Shown here in pieces: positions 55,121 to 64,000 of a DNA stretch of 64,000 nt (positions within the stretch are counted from its first letter, which is position 1; the number at the start of each line of letters is the position of its first letter). Below the pieces are notes generated by a model. The model was not told where the DNA came from and ran no database searches. It was given only the letters and a program-made list of their open reading frames with translations. The DNA lies in contig JAQGNE010000069.1 in assembly GCA_028291985.1 (NCBI GenBank), forward strand, positions 1-64,000. Direction: 5' to 3'. This stretch comes from Polaromonas sp. Its GTDB lineage: Bacteria; Pseudomonadota; Gammaproteobacteria; Burkholderiales; Burkholderiaceae_C. Both the position numbers and the translations under genes were made by a program.

Positions 55121-56125
55121 TCAGATCAGGGCCGGTTGGTCCTGATCCGAAAACAAGCTCATGACAGACTCACCCTTGGAAATCCGCAGGATCGTCTCGG
55201 CGATCAGCGGAGCCACGGAGAGCTGGCGAATTTTCTTACAGAGTTTGGCGTTGTCACTCAAAGCGATCGTGTTGGTGATCACCACCTCATCAAGCGCCTC
55301 GCCGCGGGCGATGCGCTCAATTGCCGGACCCGAAAAAATGGGGTGCGTGCAATAGGCGTAGACTTTTTTCGCGCCACGCTCTTTCAAGACCTCGGCAGCC
55401 TTGACCAGGGTGCCGGCGGTATCGATCATGTCATCCATGATCACGCAGTTGCGGCCTTCGATGTCACCGATCACATGCATGACTTCAGACACATTGGCCT
55501 TGGGGCGACGCTTGTCAATGATTGCCATGTCGCAACCCAGTTGTTTGGCAAGCGCCCGCGCGCGTACAACCCCGCCCACATCGGGCGACACGACCATCAG
55601 GTCTGCATAGTTTTGCTGGCGCAGGTCACCCAGAAGAACCGGAGATGCATAAATATTGTCCACCGGGATGTCAAAAAATCCCTGTATCTGGTCCGCATGC
55701 AAGTCCATGGTCAGCACACGCGAGACACCGACCGCCTGCAGCATGTTGGCAACAACTTTGGCGGTGATGGGAACCCGGGCAGACCGGGGTCGACGGTCTT
55801 GTCTTGCATAGCCGAAGTAAGGGATAACCGCCGCGATACGCTCCGCCGAAGCCCTTTTCAACGCATCAACCATGATGAGCAGTTCCATCAGATTTTCGTT
55901 GGTCGGCGCACACGTGGACTGAACCACGAAAACGTCACGCGCCCGCACGTTCTGCTGAATCTCGACGGTGACCTCGCCGTCCGAAAAGCGGCCAACATGT
56001 GCTGCGCCCATCGAAATGCCCAGGTGTTGAGCAATCTCTGCCGCCATGCTCGGATTTGCGTTACCCGTAAAAAGCAGGAAATCAGGGTTGTGCGGCTGCA
56101 TGTAAGGCCCAGCTTGAATCGACAT
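55121..56125 (-). CDS. prs: Ribose-phosphate pyrophosphokinase
   Basis: Makes PRPP for nucleotide, His and Trp synthesis. 334 aa from the ATG at 56125 ([15 protein letters not shown]); the ATG at 56101 (QPHNPDF, 326 aa) is equally possible and neither has a strong ribosome site. [35 protein letters not shown], the PRPP loop [12 protein letters not shown] and [19 protein letters not shown] are diagnostic. The track ORF start upstream runs through the tRNA and is rejected. Confidence 0.96.
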   Translation of the reverse strand: MSIQAGPYMQPHNPDFLLFTGNANPSMAAEIAQHLGISMGAAHVGRFSDGEVTVEIQQNVRARDVFVVQSTCAPTNENLMELLIMVDALKRASAERIAAVIPYFGYARQDRRPRSARVPITAKVVANMLQAVGVSRVLTMDLHADQIQGFFDIPVDNIYASPVLLGDLRQQNYADLMVVSPDVGGVVRARALAKQLGCDMAIIDKRRPKANVSEVMHVIGDIEGRNCVIMDDMIDTAGTLVKAAEVLKERGAKKVYAYCTHPIFSGPAIERIARGEALDEVVITNTIALSDNAKLCKKIRQLSVAPLIAETILRISKGESVMSLFSDQDQPALI

Positions 56126-56187
56126 TGAAGATGACTTGAATTGAACGATAGGTGGTGCAACTGGCAGCGCACGCGCGAAGGGTGCGT

Positions 56188-56223
56188 CAAAAACAAACAG
56201 ACCCGCCATATGCGGGCCTGTTT
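56188..56223 (-). terminator. Terminator-like hairpin between tRNA-Gln and prs
   Basis: On the minus strand AAACAGGCCCGC / GCGGGTCTGTTT (one mismatch) is followed by GTTTTT. It sits 40 bp past the tRNA and could end the tRNA transcript while prs has its own start. Confidence 0.75.
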
Positions 56224-56262
56224 CCTGACCAGTCCACGCATCGTGGCGGACCGTCATATATT

Positions 56263-56339
56263 TGGCAGGGGTGGAAGGAGTCGAACCTGCGAATGCCGGA
56301 ATCAAAATCCGGTGCCTTAACCAACTTGGCGACACCCCT
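56263..56339 (-). tRNA. tRNA-Gln (anticodon UUG)
   Basis: Cloverleaf on the minus strand: acceptor AGGGGTG / CACCCCT, D-arm GCC/GGC, anticodon stem CCGGA / TCCGG with loop TTTTGAT (anticodon TTG), and a T-arm with TTCGACT; CCA is encoded. The T-stem GCAGG / CCTTC has one C-U mismatch. It lies between ispE and prs, its usual place in beta-proteobacteria. Confidence 0.95.
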
Positions 56340-56440
56340 ACACGGGACTGCAATCAACGAGTAGCCGACTGCCGACCGATAAATCAAAAAATCAAAAACC
56401 TCACCGACTCATAAACAACTGCCGAGCATCGGCCGGTATT

Positions 56441-57361
56441 CTACCAACCCAACAGCGGATGCTGATCGAGATTGCTGCATTGTCTAACAGCCCATCCAGC
56501 ACCTGGCGACGTGTCGGAAGCTTCCAGCCACTTTCCACTTGGCAAGTGCGCAAACACAGCGCTTCCTGATCCTGTCATTCGGCCATCGAGGCCGAGGCTG
56601 GAGAGCCAACTCAACGACTGTCCGATTTGCGGATTCAAATCCTGCGCAACCGGCTGCAGATCGTTTTTTCCGAAGCTGTAAGCCCCGTTTTGACTATCTG
56701 CAGCAAAGCCTAAGATTGTAGCAGTACCAGAGTCGCGTTTAAGGTAAGGAGACGCGAAAATCTCTGGTGTCGACAAACCTGTCGGCGGCTTTACCACCAG
56801 GAATCGGGCCGACGGCAACTCGATGGGTGTTAGACGCTCTCCGATACCTTCTACCCAGGCGTGCCCTCCGCCAAGGAAAAAAGGCACATCTGCACCCAGT
56901 CCGAGGGCAATATCGTGAAGCTGGCCAGGGCGAAGTGCGGTTTTCCAAAGCCGCTGCAATGCCAGTAAGGAAGTGGCGGCGTCAGAAGATCCTCCGCCCA
57001 TGCCGGCCTGCGCGGGAATTCGTTTTTCAAGGGTGATGTGCACACCCAGCGATGTGCCCGAAGCCTGTTGCAAGGCCCTTGCCGCCCGCACCGACAAGTC
57101 TTCGGCAGGTAGGACGTTTGCTACCGATCCGCAGGCTCCCTTTGCGCTACCGCTAACAGCATCGCTTCGGCTGATTTTGCCGTCTGTCCGCAGTTCAAAG
57201 TGAAGGACGTCGCACCAGTCGATGAGCATGAACACGGACTGCATCAAGTGATAACCGTCAGCCCTGCGTCCCGTGATATGCAAAAACAGATTCAGTTTCG
57301 CTGGCGCTGGCACGTCGTAAATGGCTTTCAGGCCTTGCGAAGAGGGGACAGTCAATGGCAT
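56441..57361 (-). CDS. ispE: 4-diphosphocytidyl-2-C-methyl-D-erythritol kinase
   Basis: 306-aa GHMP kinase of the MEP isoprenoid pathway. It starts YDVPAPAKLNLFLHITGRRADGYH, has the ATP loop PAQAGMGGGSSDAATSL and the C-terminal GRMTGSGSAVFAHL (written DGRMTGSG here). One residue run (GSAKGACGS) is an insertion in the N-terminal domain. It follows lolB by 80 bp on the same strand. Confidence 0.96.
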   Translation of the reverse strand: MPLTVPSSQGLKAIYDVPAPAKLNLFLHITGRRADGYHLMQSVFMLIDWCDVLHFELRTDGKISRSDAVSGSAKGACGSVANVLPAEDLSVRAARALQQASGTSLGVHITLEKRIPAQAGMGGGSSDAATSLLALQRLWKTALRPGQLHDIALGLGADVPFFLGGGHAWVEGIGERLTPIELPSARFLVVKPPTGLSTPEIFASPYLKRDSGTATILGFAADSQNGAYSFGKNDLQPVAQDLNPQIGQSLSWLSSLGLDGRMTGSGSAVFAHLPSGKWLEASDTSPGAGWAVRQCSNLDQHPLLGW

Positions 57362-57441
57362 GAAGATCCAAAGAGACGGCTAAAGCGGGTTGCCTTGTCA
57401 GGCAAGAGTTGCCGCGGCATGCAAACTGTAGCAGCCGTTTG

Positions 57442-58029
57442 TTAAGGCCCCTGATTCAGAACCAGTCGAAGTGTGGTGCGCGGCGCCGGATCCGTTCTAA
57501 CTGCATTGATCCGGCCCTCGCCATAGCGCGACAGGTCTGCCGACCACCCCCGTTGCACGGTGCTGATACCACTCAACCAGTCGAACAGGGCGCCTAGCGG
57601 AAGTGCTGCTCCTGTTGACTTTTCAAGCAGCGCGTCGACAGATTCAAACCGCTGAACACCGCTTCCGATCTCGAGCAGGGCCTCCTGAGGTGACCAGCGC
57701 ATCACACCCACTACATTGCCCAGTGGACTTGTGAGCCGCAGCTCGCCACGCTGGGCATTTCCCTTCAGCTCGAAAGCGGCAAAAAAGGCTTGGGGCGGCT
57801 CGCTTTCTGCCTGCAGGCTGAGGCGGCCACTCCAGACTTCATTTTTTGAATCATTTATGCCTGTAGCCCTTGTATCGTAAGCGCATCCTGCTATAGAAAA
57901 GATAGCGATTGCAAAAAACAGAGTCAGCGCTTTACGGCATCGGTCTGAAAGGGTGCGCGAAGCGGGGAGGGCGCCGTCCTGAACGGTGCGGCCCATGGCG
58001 GCTAGCGATGACAAACTCAGGCTCATCAA
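57442..58029 (-). CDS. lolB: Outer-membrane lipoprotein LolB
   Basis: 195 aa. Receives lipoproteins from LolA and inserts them in the outer membrane. The leader contains LTLFFAIAIFSIAGC with the acylated Cys; the mature part has WSGRLSLQAESEPPQAFFAAFELKG and ALPLGALFDWLSG, as in LolB. The leader's hydrophobic core and lipobox are encoded by a palindromic element. It lies 7 bp after the TPR gene and before ispE, the normal beta-proteobacterial order. The exact start (Met 1 or a later Met) is uncertain. Confidence 0.93.
   Translation of the reverse strand: MMSLSLSSLAAMGRTVQDGALPASRTLSDRCRKALTLFFAIAIFSIAGCAYDTRATGINDSKNEVWSGRLSLQAESEPPQAFFAAFELKGNAQRGELRLTSPLGNVVGVMRWSPQEALLEIGSGVQRFESVDALLEKSTGAALPLGALFDWLSGISTVQRGWSADLSRYGEGRINAVRTDPAPRTTLRLVLNQGP
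57848..57908 (-). repeat. Dispersed 60-bp palindromic element, copy in the lolB lipobox
   Basis: On the minus strand: core GCTATCTTTTCTATAGC, 20 nt, GGGCTACAGGCAT and an A-rich tail. ATGC after the core pairs with GCAT near the end. It encodes AIFSIAGCAYDTRATGIND, including the lipidated Cys. Confidence 0.85.
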
Positions 58030-58036
58030 AGTCTCG

Positions 58037-59821
58037 CTAGAGTTTTACCTGAAGGCGTTTGAGGGTGTCGACCAGCGTCTGGTTGTCTGGACCGAGCAGC
58101 TGACCTTCGCGCCAGATCGCCACAGCTCTTTCACGTTGGCCCATGCTCCACAAAACCTCTCCGAAGTGTGCGGCAATTTCCGCGTCAGGCCTGGCCTTGA
58201 AAGCTTCCTCAAAAATCTTGACCGCTTCTGCCTTGTTACCCATACGAAACTCTACCCATCCCAGGCTGTCGCGGATGAAAGGATCCGACGGCGCAAATTG
58301 CAGCGCTTTACGGATAAGTTCCCTGGCTTCCGGCAGGCGCATGTTCCGATCGGCGAAGGAATAACCCAGTGCGTTGTAGGCGCTGTGGTATTCGGGTTTA
58401 GTCTTGATGACTCGTCTGAGCAAGGCTTCCATCTCGCTCAACTTGCCGAGTTTTTCAGCCATCATGGCCTGGTCGTACACCAGATCAACCTCTTCGGGAA
58501 ACTTGACCACGGTTTGGGCTAGCAGGTCGTAAGCCATCTGGTACTGCTTCAGCTCCCGCAAGAGCCCTACCTCGGCAAGAATTTTTTGCCGTGCATCGCC
58601 AGCATTGCGCTGTGGAAGGTCACGAATGAGCTGCCTGCCCTGCGCCAGCTTGCCCTGACTTGCCAGGATGGACGCACGGCGGGTCTGGGCCTGAATCATC
58701 TGCTCGGGGTTGTCGATTCTGGCGATCCAAGCTTCCGCGCCTGCGAAATCCTTACGCTTTTCTGCGATCTGGGCAAGTGACAAATAGGCTTGCGCCAACC
58801 CGCGCGTTGTTTCGTCTTCGCCGGGCTGTTTTTGAACAAGCGCAATGTATTCCTCAAGCGAAGTCTGTGCCTGCGGCAACTGGTTATCCTGCAGCTGCAA
58901 CGATCCCAGAATAAGTCGTGCGGGTGCAAAGTCAGGCTTCTCTCGAATGGTGGTTTGCAACTGGGTAGCAGCTTCGGCATAACGCTGTGCGTCCAGCAGC
59001 GCTCGTGCATAAGCCATTCTGATTTCGGGCAATACCTGCCTGTTGCCTTCCAGATGCGCCTTGACCAGTGCTTCAGCCGCAGGCAGCTTCGCATCCATCA
59101 GTTCCAGCGCGACCAGAATTGCGCCTTCCGAGCGCGGGTCGGCCGCCTGCGACTTTTGGGCCGCTTCCAGTGCGCCGGCCGCATTGCCCGCTGCCAGGCG
59201 CATTCTGCCGACGGTGGCCCATGCTGAACTGGCAACAGCCGTCTTGTTGTCGTTGAGATATCGGGCAACGGCTTGCTCGACCGATGCAGTGGCCAGTTTT
59301 TTATCCGCCACACGTGCAAAAGCGCGCGGAATGGCAGCAACAGCCAAGGGACGCTCTGCTGCCGTTGCAAGCTCCAGATCGGTTTTGATCGGCTCTACCG
59401 TGTCGCTGATCCGGTTCAGCGCGATCAGTATCTGCAATACATAGCGGTTGGCTTCGCGCGACTGTGGCTGCGCGTCCTTCCATGCCCTGGCGGCTTGAAG
59501 TGCGGCATCGCCAGAGCGTGATTGCAAGGCAATATCCGTGGCACGCTGGTAAAGCTGCGCGTCGTTGGATTTTCTTGCGGCATCCAAAATCAGGGCATAT
59601 CCAGCGGCCGGCTGACCATCTTGCGTCGTTATTTCGCCGACCACCAGCTGATAGAAAAGCTCACCCGTCAAGGGAGAAGGTGTGGCGCTGTCAAGCGCCG
59701 CTTGCGCTTCCTGTGCTGCAGGCGCAGATGCCGCTGGGAGCGCTTCAGGGGTTTGCGCGCAGAGCAGTAGTGGTGCAACCAGCGACATCCCACCGAGTAC
59801 GCTCATCAGGGTTTTCTTCAT
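58037..59821 (-). CDS. Periplasmic TPR-repeat protein
   Basis: 594 aa from the ATG at 59821 ([22 protein letters not shown], a signal peptide). The rest is helical with many TPR-like units, for example [22 protein letters not shown] at the start and the well-formed [26 protein letters not shown] and [24 protein letters not shown] near the end. This large TPR protein regularly precedes lolB in beta-proteobacteria; its role is unknown, possibly in outer-membrane assembly. It is divergent from mutM. Confidence 0.9.
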   Translation of the reverse strand: MKKTLMSVLGGMSLVAPLLLCAQTPEALPAASAPAAQEAQAALDSATPSPLTGELFYQLVVGEITTQDGQPAAGYALILDAARKSNDAQLYQRATDIALQSRSGDAALQAARAWKDAQPQSREANRYVLQILIALNRISDTVEPIKTDLELATAAERPLAVAAIPRAFARVADKKLATASVEQAVARYLNDNKTAVASSAWATVGRMRLAAGNAAGALEAAQKSQAADPRSEGAILVALELMDAKLPAAEALVKAHLEGNRQVLPEIRMAYARALLDAQRYAEAATQLQTTIREKPDFAPARLILGSLQLQDNQLPQAQTSLEEYIALVQKQPGEDETTRGLAQAYLSLAQIAEKRKDFAGAEAWIARIDNPEQMIQAQTRRASILASQGKLAQGRQLIRDLPQRNAGDARQKILAEVGLLRELKQYQMAYDLLAQTVVKFPEEVDLVYDQAMMAEKLGKLSEMEALLRRVIKTKPEYHSAYNALGYSFADRNMRLPEARELIRKALQFAPSDPFIRDSLGWVEFRMGNKAEAVKIFEEAFKARPDAEIAAHFGEVLWSMGQRERAVAIWREGQLLGPDNQTLVDTLKRLQVKL

Positions 59822-59968
59822 CGAACCATGATAATTGAAGCACTTGACCGCGCTAAAAGACCGACTAAAAGCCCTGTAAAGCCTCAATTCAAGTCTCCAA
59901 TCCAGCGGACAGGGCATTTTGAATATTGGCGGCGCTGTTTGAGCTCGCTTCTTCCGGATCACATACTT

Positions 59969-60784
59969 ATGCCAGAACTACCCGAGGTTGAGGTCACCCG
60001 GCTCAGCGTCGCCAGCCGGATTGTTTCCGCCCGGATCCTGCAAACCCTGGTCGGCAAGCCCTTGCGATGGCCTCTAGGCTGCGAGCCTTCGACCTTGCAT
60101 GGCCAGCAGATACTTGATGTCAGACGTCGTGGGAAATATTTGCTGATTGACCTGACGTCCGGTCTTTTGCTCGTGCATCTTGGCATGTCAGGCAGTATCA
60201 GCTTTGGAAGTGCGTTGCCGCCAGCCGGAAAGCATGATCACTTTGAACTGGTGACCACGCTGGGGACATTACGCTTGCATGATCCCAGGCGATTCGGAGC
60301 CGTGGTCTTTGCACTGGAACAAAGCCATGGTTCAGCTGTCAAATTGCTCGGACGCCTGGGCGTCGAGCCGCTAACGGATGAATTCGAAGCCCATGCTTTT
60401 TACCTGGCGTTGAAGCAGAAGAAATCCTCTATCAAACAGGTTTTGCTGGCAGGGGAGGTTGTGGTCGGGGTCGGCAATATCTATGCATCCGAGGCACTTT
60501 TCATCGCTGGCATACGTCCGACCACGCGCGCAGACAAGCTGAGCAAGCCACGTGCAACCCGGCTGCATGCGGCCATTCGACAGGTTTTAGCGCAAGCCTT
60601 GGCGAAAGGCGGCAGTACGCTGCGTGATTTTTCAAACGCAAGCGGTGAGGTGGGTCATTTTCAGCTGGAAGCCATGGTTTACGACCGTGCCGGTCTGCCC
60701 TGCAGAATCTGCAACAACCCGGTCAAAAGCCTGAGGCTGGGTCAGCGTTCAACGTTTTTTTGTGGCTATTGTCAAAAGCACTGA
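59969..60784 (+). CDS. mutM: Formamidopyrimidine-DNA glycosylase
   Basis: 271 aa from the ATG at 59969. Removes oxidised purines such as 8-oxoguanine. The processed N-terminus PELPEVEV supplies the catalytic Pro and Glu; GKYLLIDL has the conserved Lys, and [11 protein letters not shown] is the helix-two-turn-helix. The zinc finger is [24 protein letters not shown]. The track start 141 bp upstream is antisense to the TPR leader and rejected. mutY, which acts in the same GO repair system, lies two genes on. Confidence 0.97.
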   Translation: MPELPEVEVTRLSVASRIVSARILQTLVGKPLRWPLGCEPSTLHGQQILDVRRRGKYLLIDLTSGLLLVHLGMSGSISFGSALPPAGKHDHFELVTTLGTLRLHDPRRFGAVVFALEQSHGSAVKLLGRLGVEPLTDEFEAHAFYLALKQKKSSIKQVLLAGEVVVGVGNIYASEALFIAGIRPTTRADKLSKPRATRLHAAIRQVLAQALAKGGSTLRDFSNASGEVGHFQLEAMVYDRAGLPCRICNNPVKSLRLGQRSTFFCGYCQKH

Positions 60785-60864
60785 TGTGTTTGCGTTGCTG
60801 GCTGTTTTAATGCACGAATGCTCATCTTTATGGACTGCAATGCTATATTGATTGACGGAAGTAG

Positions 60865-62856
60865 ATGACCAGTATGTCCTTTAACGAACAATTTGACCAG
60901 CACGGCGCTTGGCGGCGCGAATTTGCCTTGCGGCTCAAGTTGCTGGCCGAATGGATGAAGGACCATGATCTGCTGAACGCGGCAGTAGAGGAGCGACTGC
61001 ACAGACTTGAATCGCAGGTACGTTCCGACAAAGTGATGGTTGCCTTTGTCGCAGAGTTTTCGCGTGGCAAGTCAGAACTGATCAATGCGATCTTTTTTGC
61101 GGGTTACGGACGCCGGATCATGCCCGCTAGCGCGGGCCGGACCACGATGTGCCCAACAGAGCTCGGTTACGACCCCGACGTTCCAGCGTGCCTGCGCTTG
61201 TTGCCTATCAGAACCCGCCTTCAAAGCCAGCCCTTGCTGGAATGGCGTGCGGTTCCGGAAAAATGGTCACGCATTGACCTTGACGTTAACGATCCCGGCC
61301 AGCTGGCTCAAGCGCTAGAAAAAGTAGCGGAAGTGCTGCATGTCAGCAAACAGGAAGCTGTCGCTTTGGGCTTCTGGAACGACGAACACCCGGACGACAA
61401 CCCCATGATGGGGGCTGACGGTCTTGTTGAAGTACCAAAGTGGCGACACGCGCTTATCAATATTGCCCACCCGCTGTTAAAGCAAGGCCTGGTGATTCTG
61501 GATACGCCAGGGCTCAATGCCATAGGCGCTGAACCTGAGTTAACGGTGAGCCTTATCCCACAGGCTCACGCAGTCGTGTTTATTTTGGCTGCGGACACTG
61601 GCGTGACCAAGTCTGATCTGGCGATCTGGCGAGAACACCTGATCACCGGCGGCGATGAACATATTTCCCGACTGGTCGTGCTCAACAAGATCGACACCTT
61701 GTGGGATAGCCTGAGCTCTGCGCCGCAGATACAAGCGCAGATCGATCGTCAATGCGCGACATCTGCTGACATACTGGGATTGCCGCAATCGCAGGTCATC
61801 GCGGTGTCCGCGCAAAAGGGACTTGTTGCCAAAGTCAATGGTGATGCGGCGTTGCTGCAAGCAAGTTGTCTTCCGGTGCTGGAAGCAGCTCTGGCCGATG
61901 GGGTGATGGGGCAGCGACAGAAAATTTTGCGTTCAGCGGTGGCTGCGGGAATTGTCGAATTGCGTGCCGAGGCGGGGCGCGCTTTGCATATTCGACGCCG
62001 TGACCTTGCCGAGCAAGCAGATGAGCTGAGGGGCTTGCGCGGCAAAAATACTTCGGTCATCAAGCACATGCGTGCGCGCATCGAGCAGGAACAAACAGAG
62101 TTCAATAACAGTGGCGCCAGAATCCACGCGGTTCGCTCCATTCATTTGAAATTGCTGCGAGACATCTTCAGCTTGCTCAGCACGCCAACGCTGAAAATGG
62201 AACTGGCAGAGCTTACGCATCTGCTCAAGCAGTCCGGCATCAAGATGGGCGTCGGCAAGGCCTATGGTCAAACGTTCTCAAGGCTTCGTGAAAGTCTGCA
62301 GAAGGCTCGGGTCACGAGCGCCGAAATCCAGGACATGTTGATGGCGTCATTCAGACAGTTGAACAGCGAGTTCGGATTTTCGTTGCAGGCACCTGAAGTT
62401 CCTGACCTTGCTCGTTTTATCGACGACCTGAACCTTATAGAGCGCAGTCATCTGCAGTATTTGGGTGTGCGGAATATTTTGAAACTTTCCCAGCCAGATT
62501 TCTCCGAACGACTCGTGCGAGCTTTAGGTACACGGCTGCGCGTCATCTATGAAACTGCCTTGGGCGAAGTTGAGTTGTGGAATAAATCAGCCGCCGCGCA
62601 GCTGGATTCGCAACTACGTGAGCGACGCCGTTATTTCGCACGTCGCCTGGAGGCGATCGAACGTATACAGAGCGCCGCTACGGGCTTGGACGAACGTATT
62701 GGCGAGTTGGTTTCGCAAGAGACGATCGTGGACGACCTTGATGACAAGCTGACCGAATTGACATCACATCTCGCACAGATTGCGCCAGCGTTCGCGGATA
62801 AAAACAAGGCTGCTGTCGATGTGACTGTACCGCTCGGTGAGGCTGTCCAGGTTTGA
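60865..62856 (+). CDS. Dynamin-like GTPase family protein
   Basis: A 663-aa large GTPase. The P-loop is VAFVAEFSRGKSELINAIF (about residues 58-75), in which the first Gly of GxxxxGKS is Ala. G2 is PASAGRTTMCPTEL, G3 is ILDTPGLNA and G4 is VVLNKIDTLWD. The C-terminal half is long and helical (REAGR-like, LAEQADELRGLRGKNTSV, coiled-coil character), as in bacterial dynamin-like proteins; no membrane helix is evident. It sits between mutM and mutY in the same direction. Its cellular role is unknown. Confidence 0.9.
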   Translation: MTSMSFNEQFDQHGAWRREFALRLKLLAEWMKDHDLLNAAVEERLHRLESQVRSDKVMVAFVAEFSRGKSELINAIFFAGYGRRIMPASAGRTTMCPTELGYDPDVPACLRLLPIRTRLQSQPLLEWRAVPEKWSRIDLDVNDPGQLAQALEKVAEVLHVSKQEAVALGFWNDEHPDDNPMMGADGLVEVPKWRHALINIAHPLLKQGLVILDTPGLNAIGAEPELTVSLIPQAHAVVFILAADTGVTKSDLAIWREHLITGGDEHISRLVVLNKIDTLWDSLSSAPQIQAQIDRQCATSADILGLPQSQVIAVSAQKGLVAKVNGDAALLQASCLPVLEAALADGVMGQRQKILRSAVAAGIVELRAEAGRALHIRRRDLAEQADELRGLRGKNTSVIKHMRARIEQEQTEFNNSGARIHAVRSIHLKLLRDIFSLLSTPTLKMELAELTHLLKQSGIKMGVGKAYGQTFSRLRESLQKARVTSAEIQDMLMASFRQLNSEFGFSLQAPEVPDLARFIDDLNLIERSHLQYLGVRNILKLSQPDFSERLVRALGTRLRVIYETALGEVELWNKSAAAQLDSQLRERRRYFARRLEAIERIQSAATGLDERIGELVSQETIVDDLDDKLTELTSHLAQIAPAFADKNKAAVDVTVPLGEAVQV

Positions 62857-62933
62857 TGGCATATGCGTCGTAGCGGCGTATTGAAGTCCTGTTTTGCAAC
62901 CGCACTCACCCAGACCATTGAGGTCGCTTTGCT

Positions 62934-64000
62934 GTGACTGAATCCATAAACACGTTTTCTGCTGCGGTGCTTGCGCGCGTTGAACCATTTTTTGCCAACG
63001 CTATTGTGAGCTGGCAAGCCGTTCATGGTCGACATGGCCTTCCTTGGCAAGACACGCGCGACCCCTACCGGGTCTGGCTTTCGGAAGTCATGTTGCAGCA
63101 GACGCAAGTAGCCACCGTGGTTGGATACTACGCTCGATTTCTGGAGTGCTTTCCGACGGCTGACGCACTGGCTGATGCTGAACTGGACACTGTGCTGGGC
63201 CTGTGGAGTGGTCTCGGTTATTACAGTCGCGCTCGCAACCTTCATCGATGTGCAATAGATGTTGCTACGCTTTACGGGGGACGTTTTCCATCGACATCTG
63301 AAAAACTCCAGACCTTGCCTGGCATCGGACCCTCCACGGCTGCAGCAATTGCATCGTTTTGCTTTGGCGAACGTGTCGCTATCCTTGATGGCAACGTAAA
63401 GCGCGTACTCACCAGGGTATTGGGATTCTCCGGAGATATGACGGAAAATCGCCACGTGGCAGCGCTGTGGAAAACAGCCAACCGGCTTCTTCCCACCAAG
63501 CACCTGGACGAGTCGATGCCGCGGTACACACAGGGTTTGATGGACGTTGGCGCCACTGTATGTACCCGACGGAAACCCCGATGTGATCTTTGTCCCGTCA
63601 AAGCCTTATGTCAGGGGTTTGCAGAAGGATCACCGGAAAAGTATCCCGTCAAAACGAAAAAACTGCGTCGTGGTTCGGAGCGTCTGAGCCTGTTGTGGGC
63701 GAAGCGGCCTGATGGTTCGGTCTGGCTGGAGCGAAGGCACCCGACGGGAATCTGGGGTGGGCTCTACTGTCTGCCGGTCTTTGAAAGCACCCAAGCATTA
63801 AAGCGATCAGTGCCCGAACATCTGGTAGAGGGCGCAGAAGCGATGTTGCCTTTTGTACATACGCTGACCCACAAGGATTTGCGATTGGAACCCGTGATCG
63901 TTAGGTTTGGACAGACGGACGAAATATCTCCGCCATCCAACGCGATGATCTCGCATTCAGGCGGTTGGTTTGCTCTCGATGCATGGTCGGCGCTGGGGCT
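62934..64000 (+). CDS. mutY: A/G-specific adenine glycosylase (3' end outside the window)
   Basis: 355 codons from a GTG at 62934 to the window edge, missed by the ORF track because it has no stop. Removes A mispaired with 8-oxoguanine. SEVMLQQTQVATVVGYY holds the catalytic Glu, LPGIGPSTAAAIASFCFGERVAILDGNVKRV the helix-hairpin-helix and catalytic Asp, and CTRRKPRCDLCPVKALC the 4Fe-4S cluster (C-x6-C-x2-C-x5-C). The C-terminal NUDIX-like domain (SVWLERRHPTGIWGGLYCLP) begins and runs off. Start by similarity; ATG alternatives lie only far downstream. Confidence 0.96.
   Translation, partial: MTESINTFSAAVLARVEPFFANAIVSWQAVHGRHGLPWQDTRDPYRVWLSEVMLQQTQVATVVGYYARFLECFPTADALADAELDTVLGLWSGLGYYSRARNLHRCAIDVATLYGGRFPSTSEKLQTLPGIGPSTAAAIASFCFGERVAILDGNVKRVLTRVLGFSGDMTENRHVAALWKTANRLLPTKHLDESMPRYTQGLMDVGATVCTRRKPRCDLCPVKALCQGFAEGSPEKYPVKTKKLRRGSERLSLLWAKRPDGSVWLERRHPTGIWGGLYCLPVFESTQALKRSVPEHLVEGAEAMLPFVHTLTHKDLRLEPVIVRFGQTDEISPPSNAMISHSGGWFALDAWSALG

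Overview
The window looks like a chromosomal segment of a betaproteobacterium in the Burkholderiales, most likely the Comamonadaceae (Polaromonas/Rhodoferax-like). This rests on the cytochrome oxidase cluster with its small assembly genes (36-aa protein, DUF2970, DUF2909), the TPR-lolB-ispE-tRNA-Gln-prs-rplY-pth block facing mutM, the beta-ketoadipate genes with an IclR regulator, the Bug-type solute-binding protein, and a dispersed 60-bp palindromic element that I recall as typical of this family. No phage, plasmid, insertion sequence or CRISPR array was seen.

Layout: 0-6 kb (minus strand) holds a partial DsbD/ScsB-type disulfide reductase and a Ku-LigD end-joining pair. 6.5-13.6 kb is a glycan island: a Core-2/I-branching-type glycosyltransferase, then RfbF, an RfbC-like epimerase, a SAF-domain oxidoreductase and an SDR in a coupled run, then two convergent glycosyltransferases. 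14-25 kb (minus) carries a tandem-domain lipoprotein, tRNA-Arg(CCU), TamA/TamB, and a MoxR/VWA pair separated by two small genes. 25-32.7 kb has a diheme cytochrome c4, two small genes, an IclR regulator divergent from pcaI-pcaJ-pcaF, a Bug protein and a TauE/SafE permease. 32.9-42.4 kb has a Ser/Thr kinase, a KefC/KefF-like K+/H+ antiporter pair, ParA, MaoC, TrmL, ComF, a BioC-like methyltransferase and a DUF2244 protein.

42.6-52.2 kb is the aa3-type cytochrome c oxidase locus: ctaC (with fused cytochrome c), ctaD, a 36-aa protein, ctaG, DUF2970, ctaE, a very long perfect hairpin, a DUF2909 gene on the opposite strand, then SURF1, an SCO-like protein with a CDQAC motif, ctaA, ctaB and SCO. 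Together these supply the subunits, heme A and copper insertion. 52.2-64 kb has rpoH behind a perfect CIRCE operator, pth, rplY, prs, tRNA-Gln, ispE, lolB, a TPR protein, divergent mutM, a dynamin-like GTPase and partial mutY.

The most unusual signal is a family of eight about 60-bp elements. Each has a 17-nt hairpin core (GCTAY-N7-RTAGC) followed at a fixed 19-20 nt by a GGGCT-like block and a second partly covarying stem. Three copies are intergenic. Five lie inside genes, always in the frame that reads A-(I/T)-x-x-I-A. In four of those five (DsbD, TamB, SCO, LolB) the element encodes the N-terminal signal peptide, lipobox or membrane anchor; the fifth sits in KefC. A second notable feature is the CIRCE operator on the rpoH promoter, which would put the heat-shock sigma factor under HrcA.
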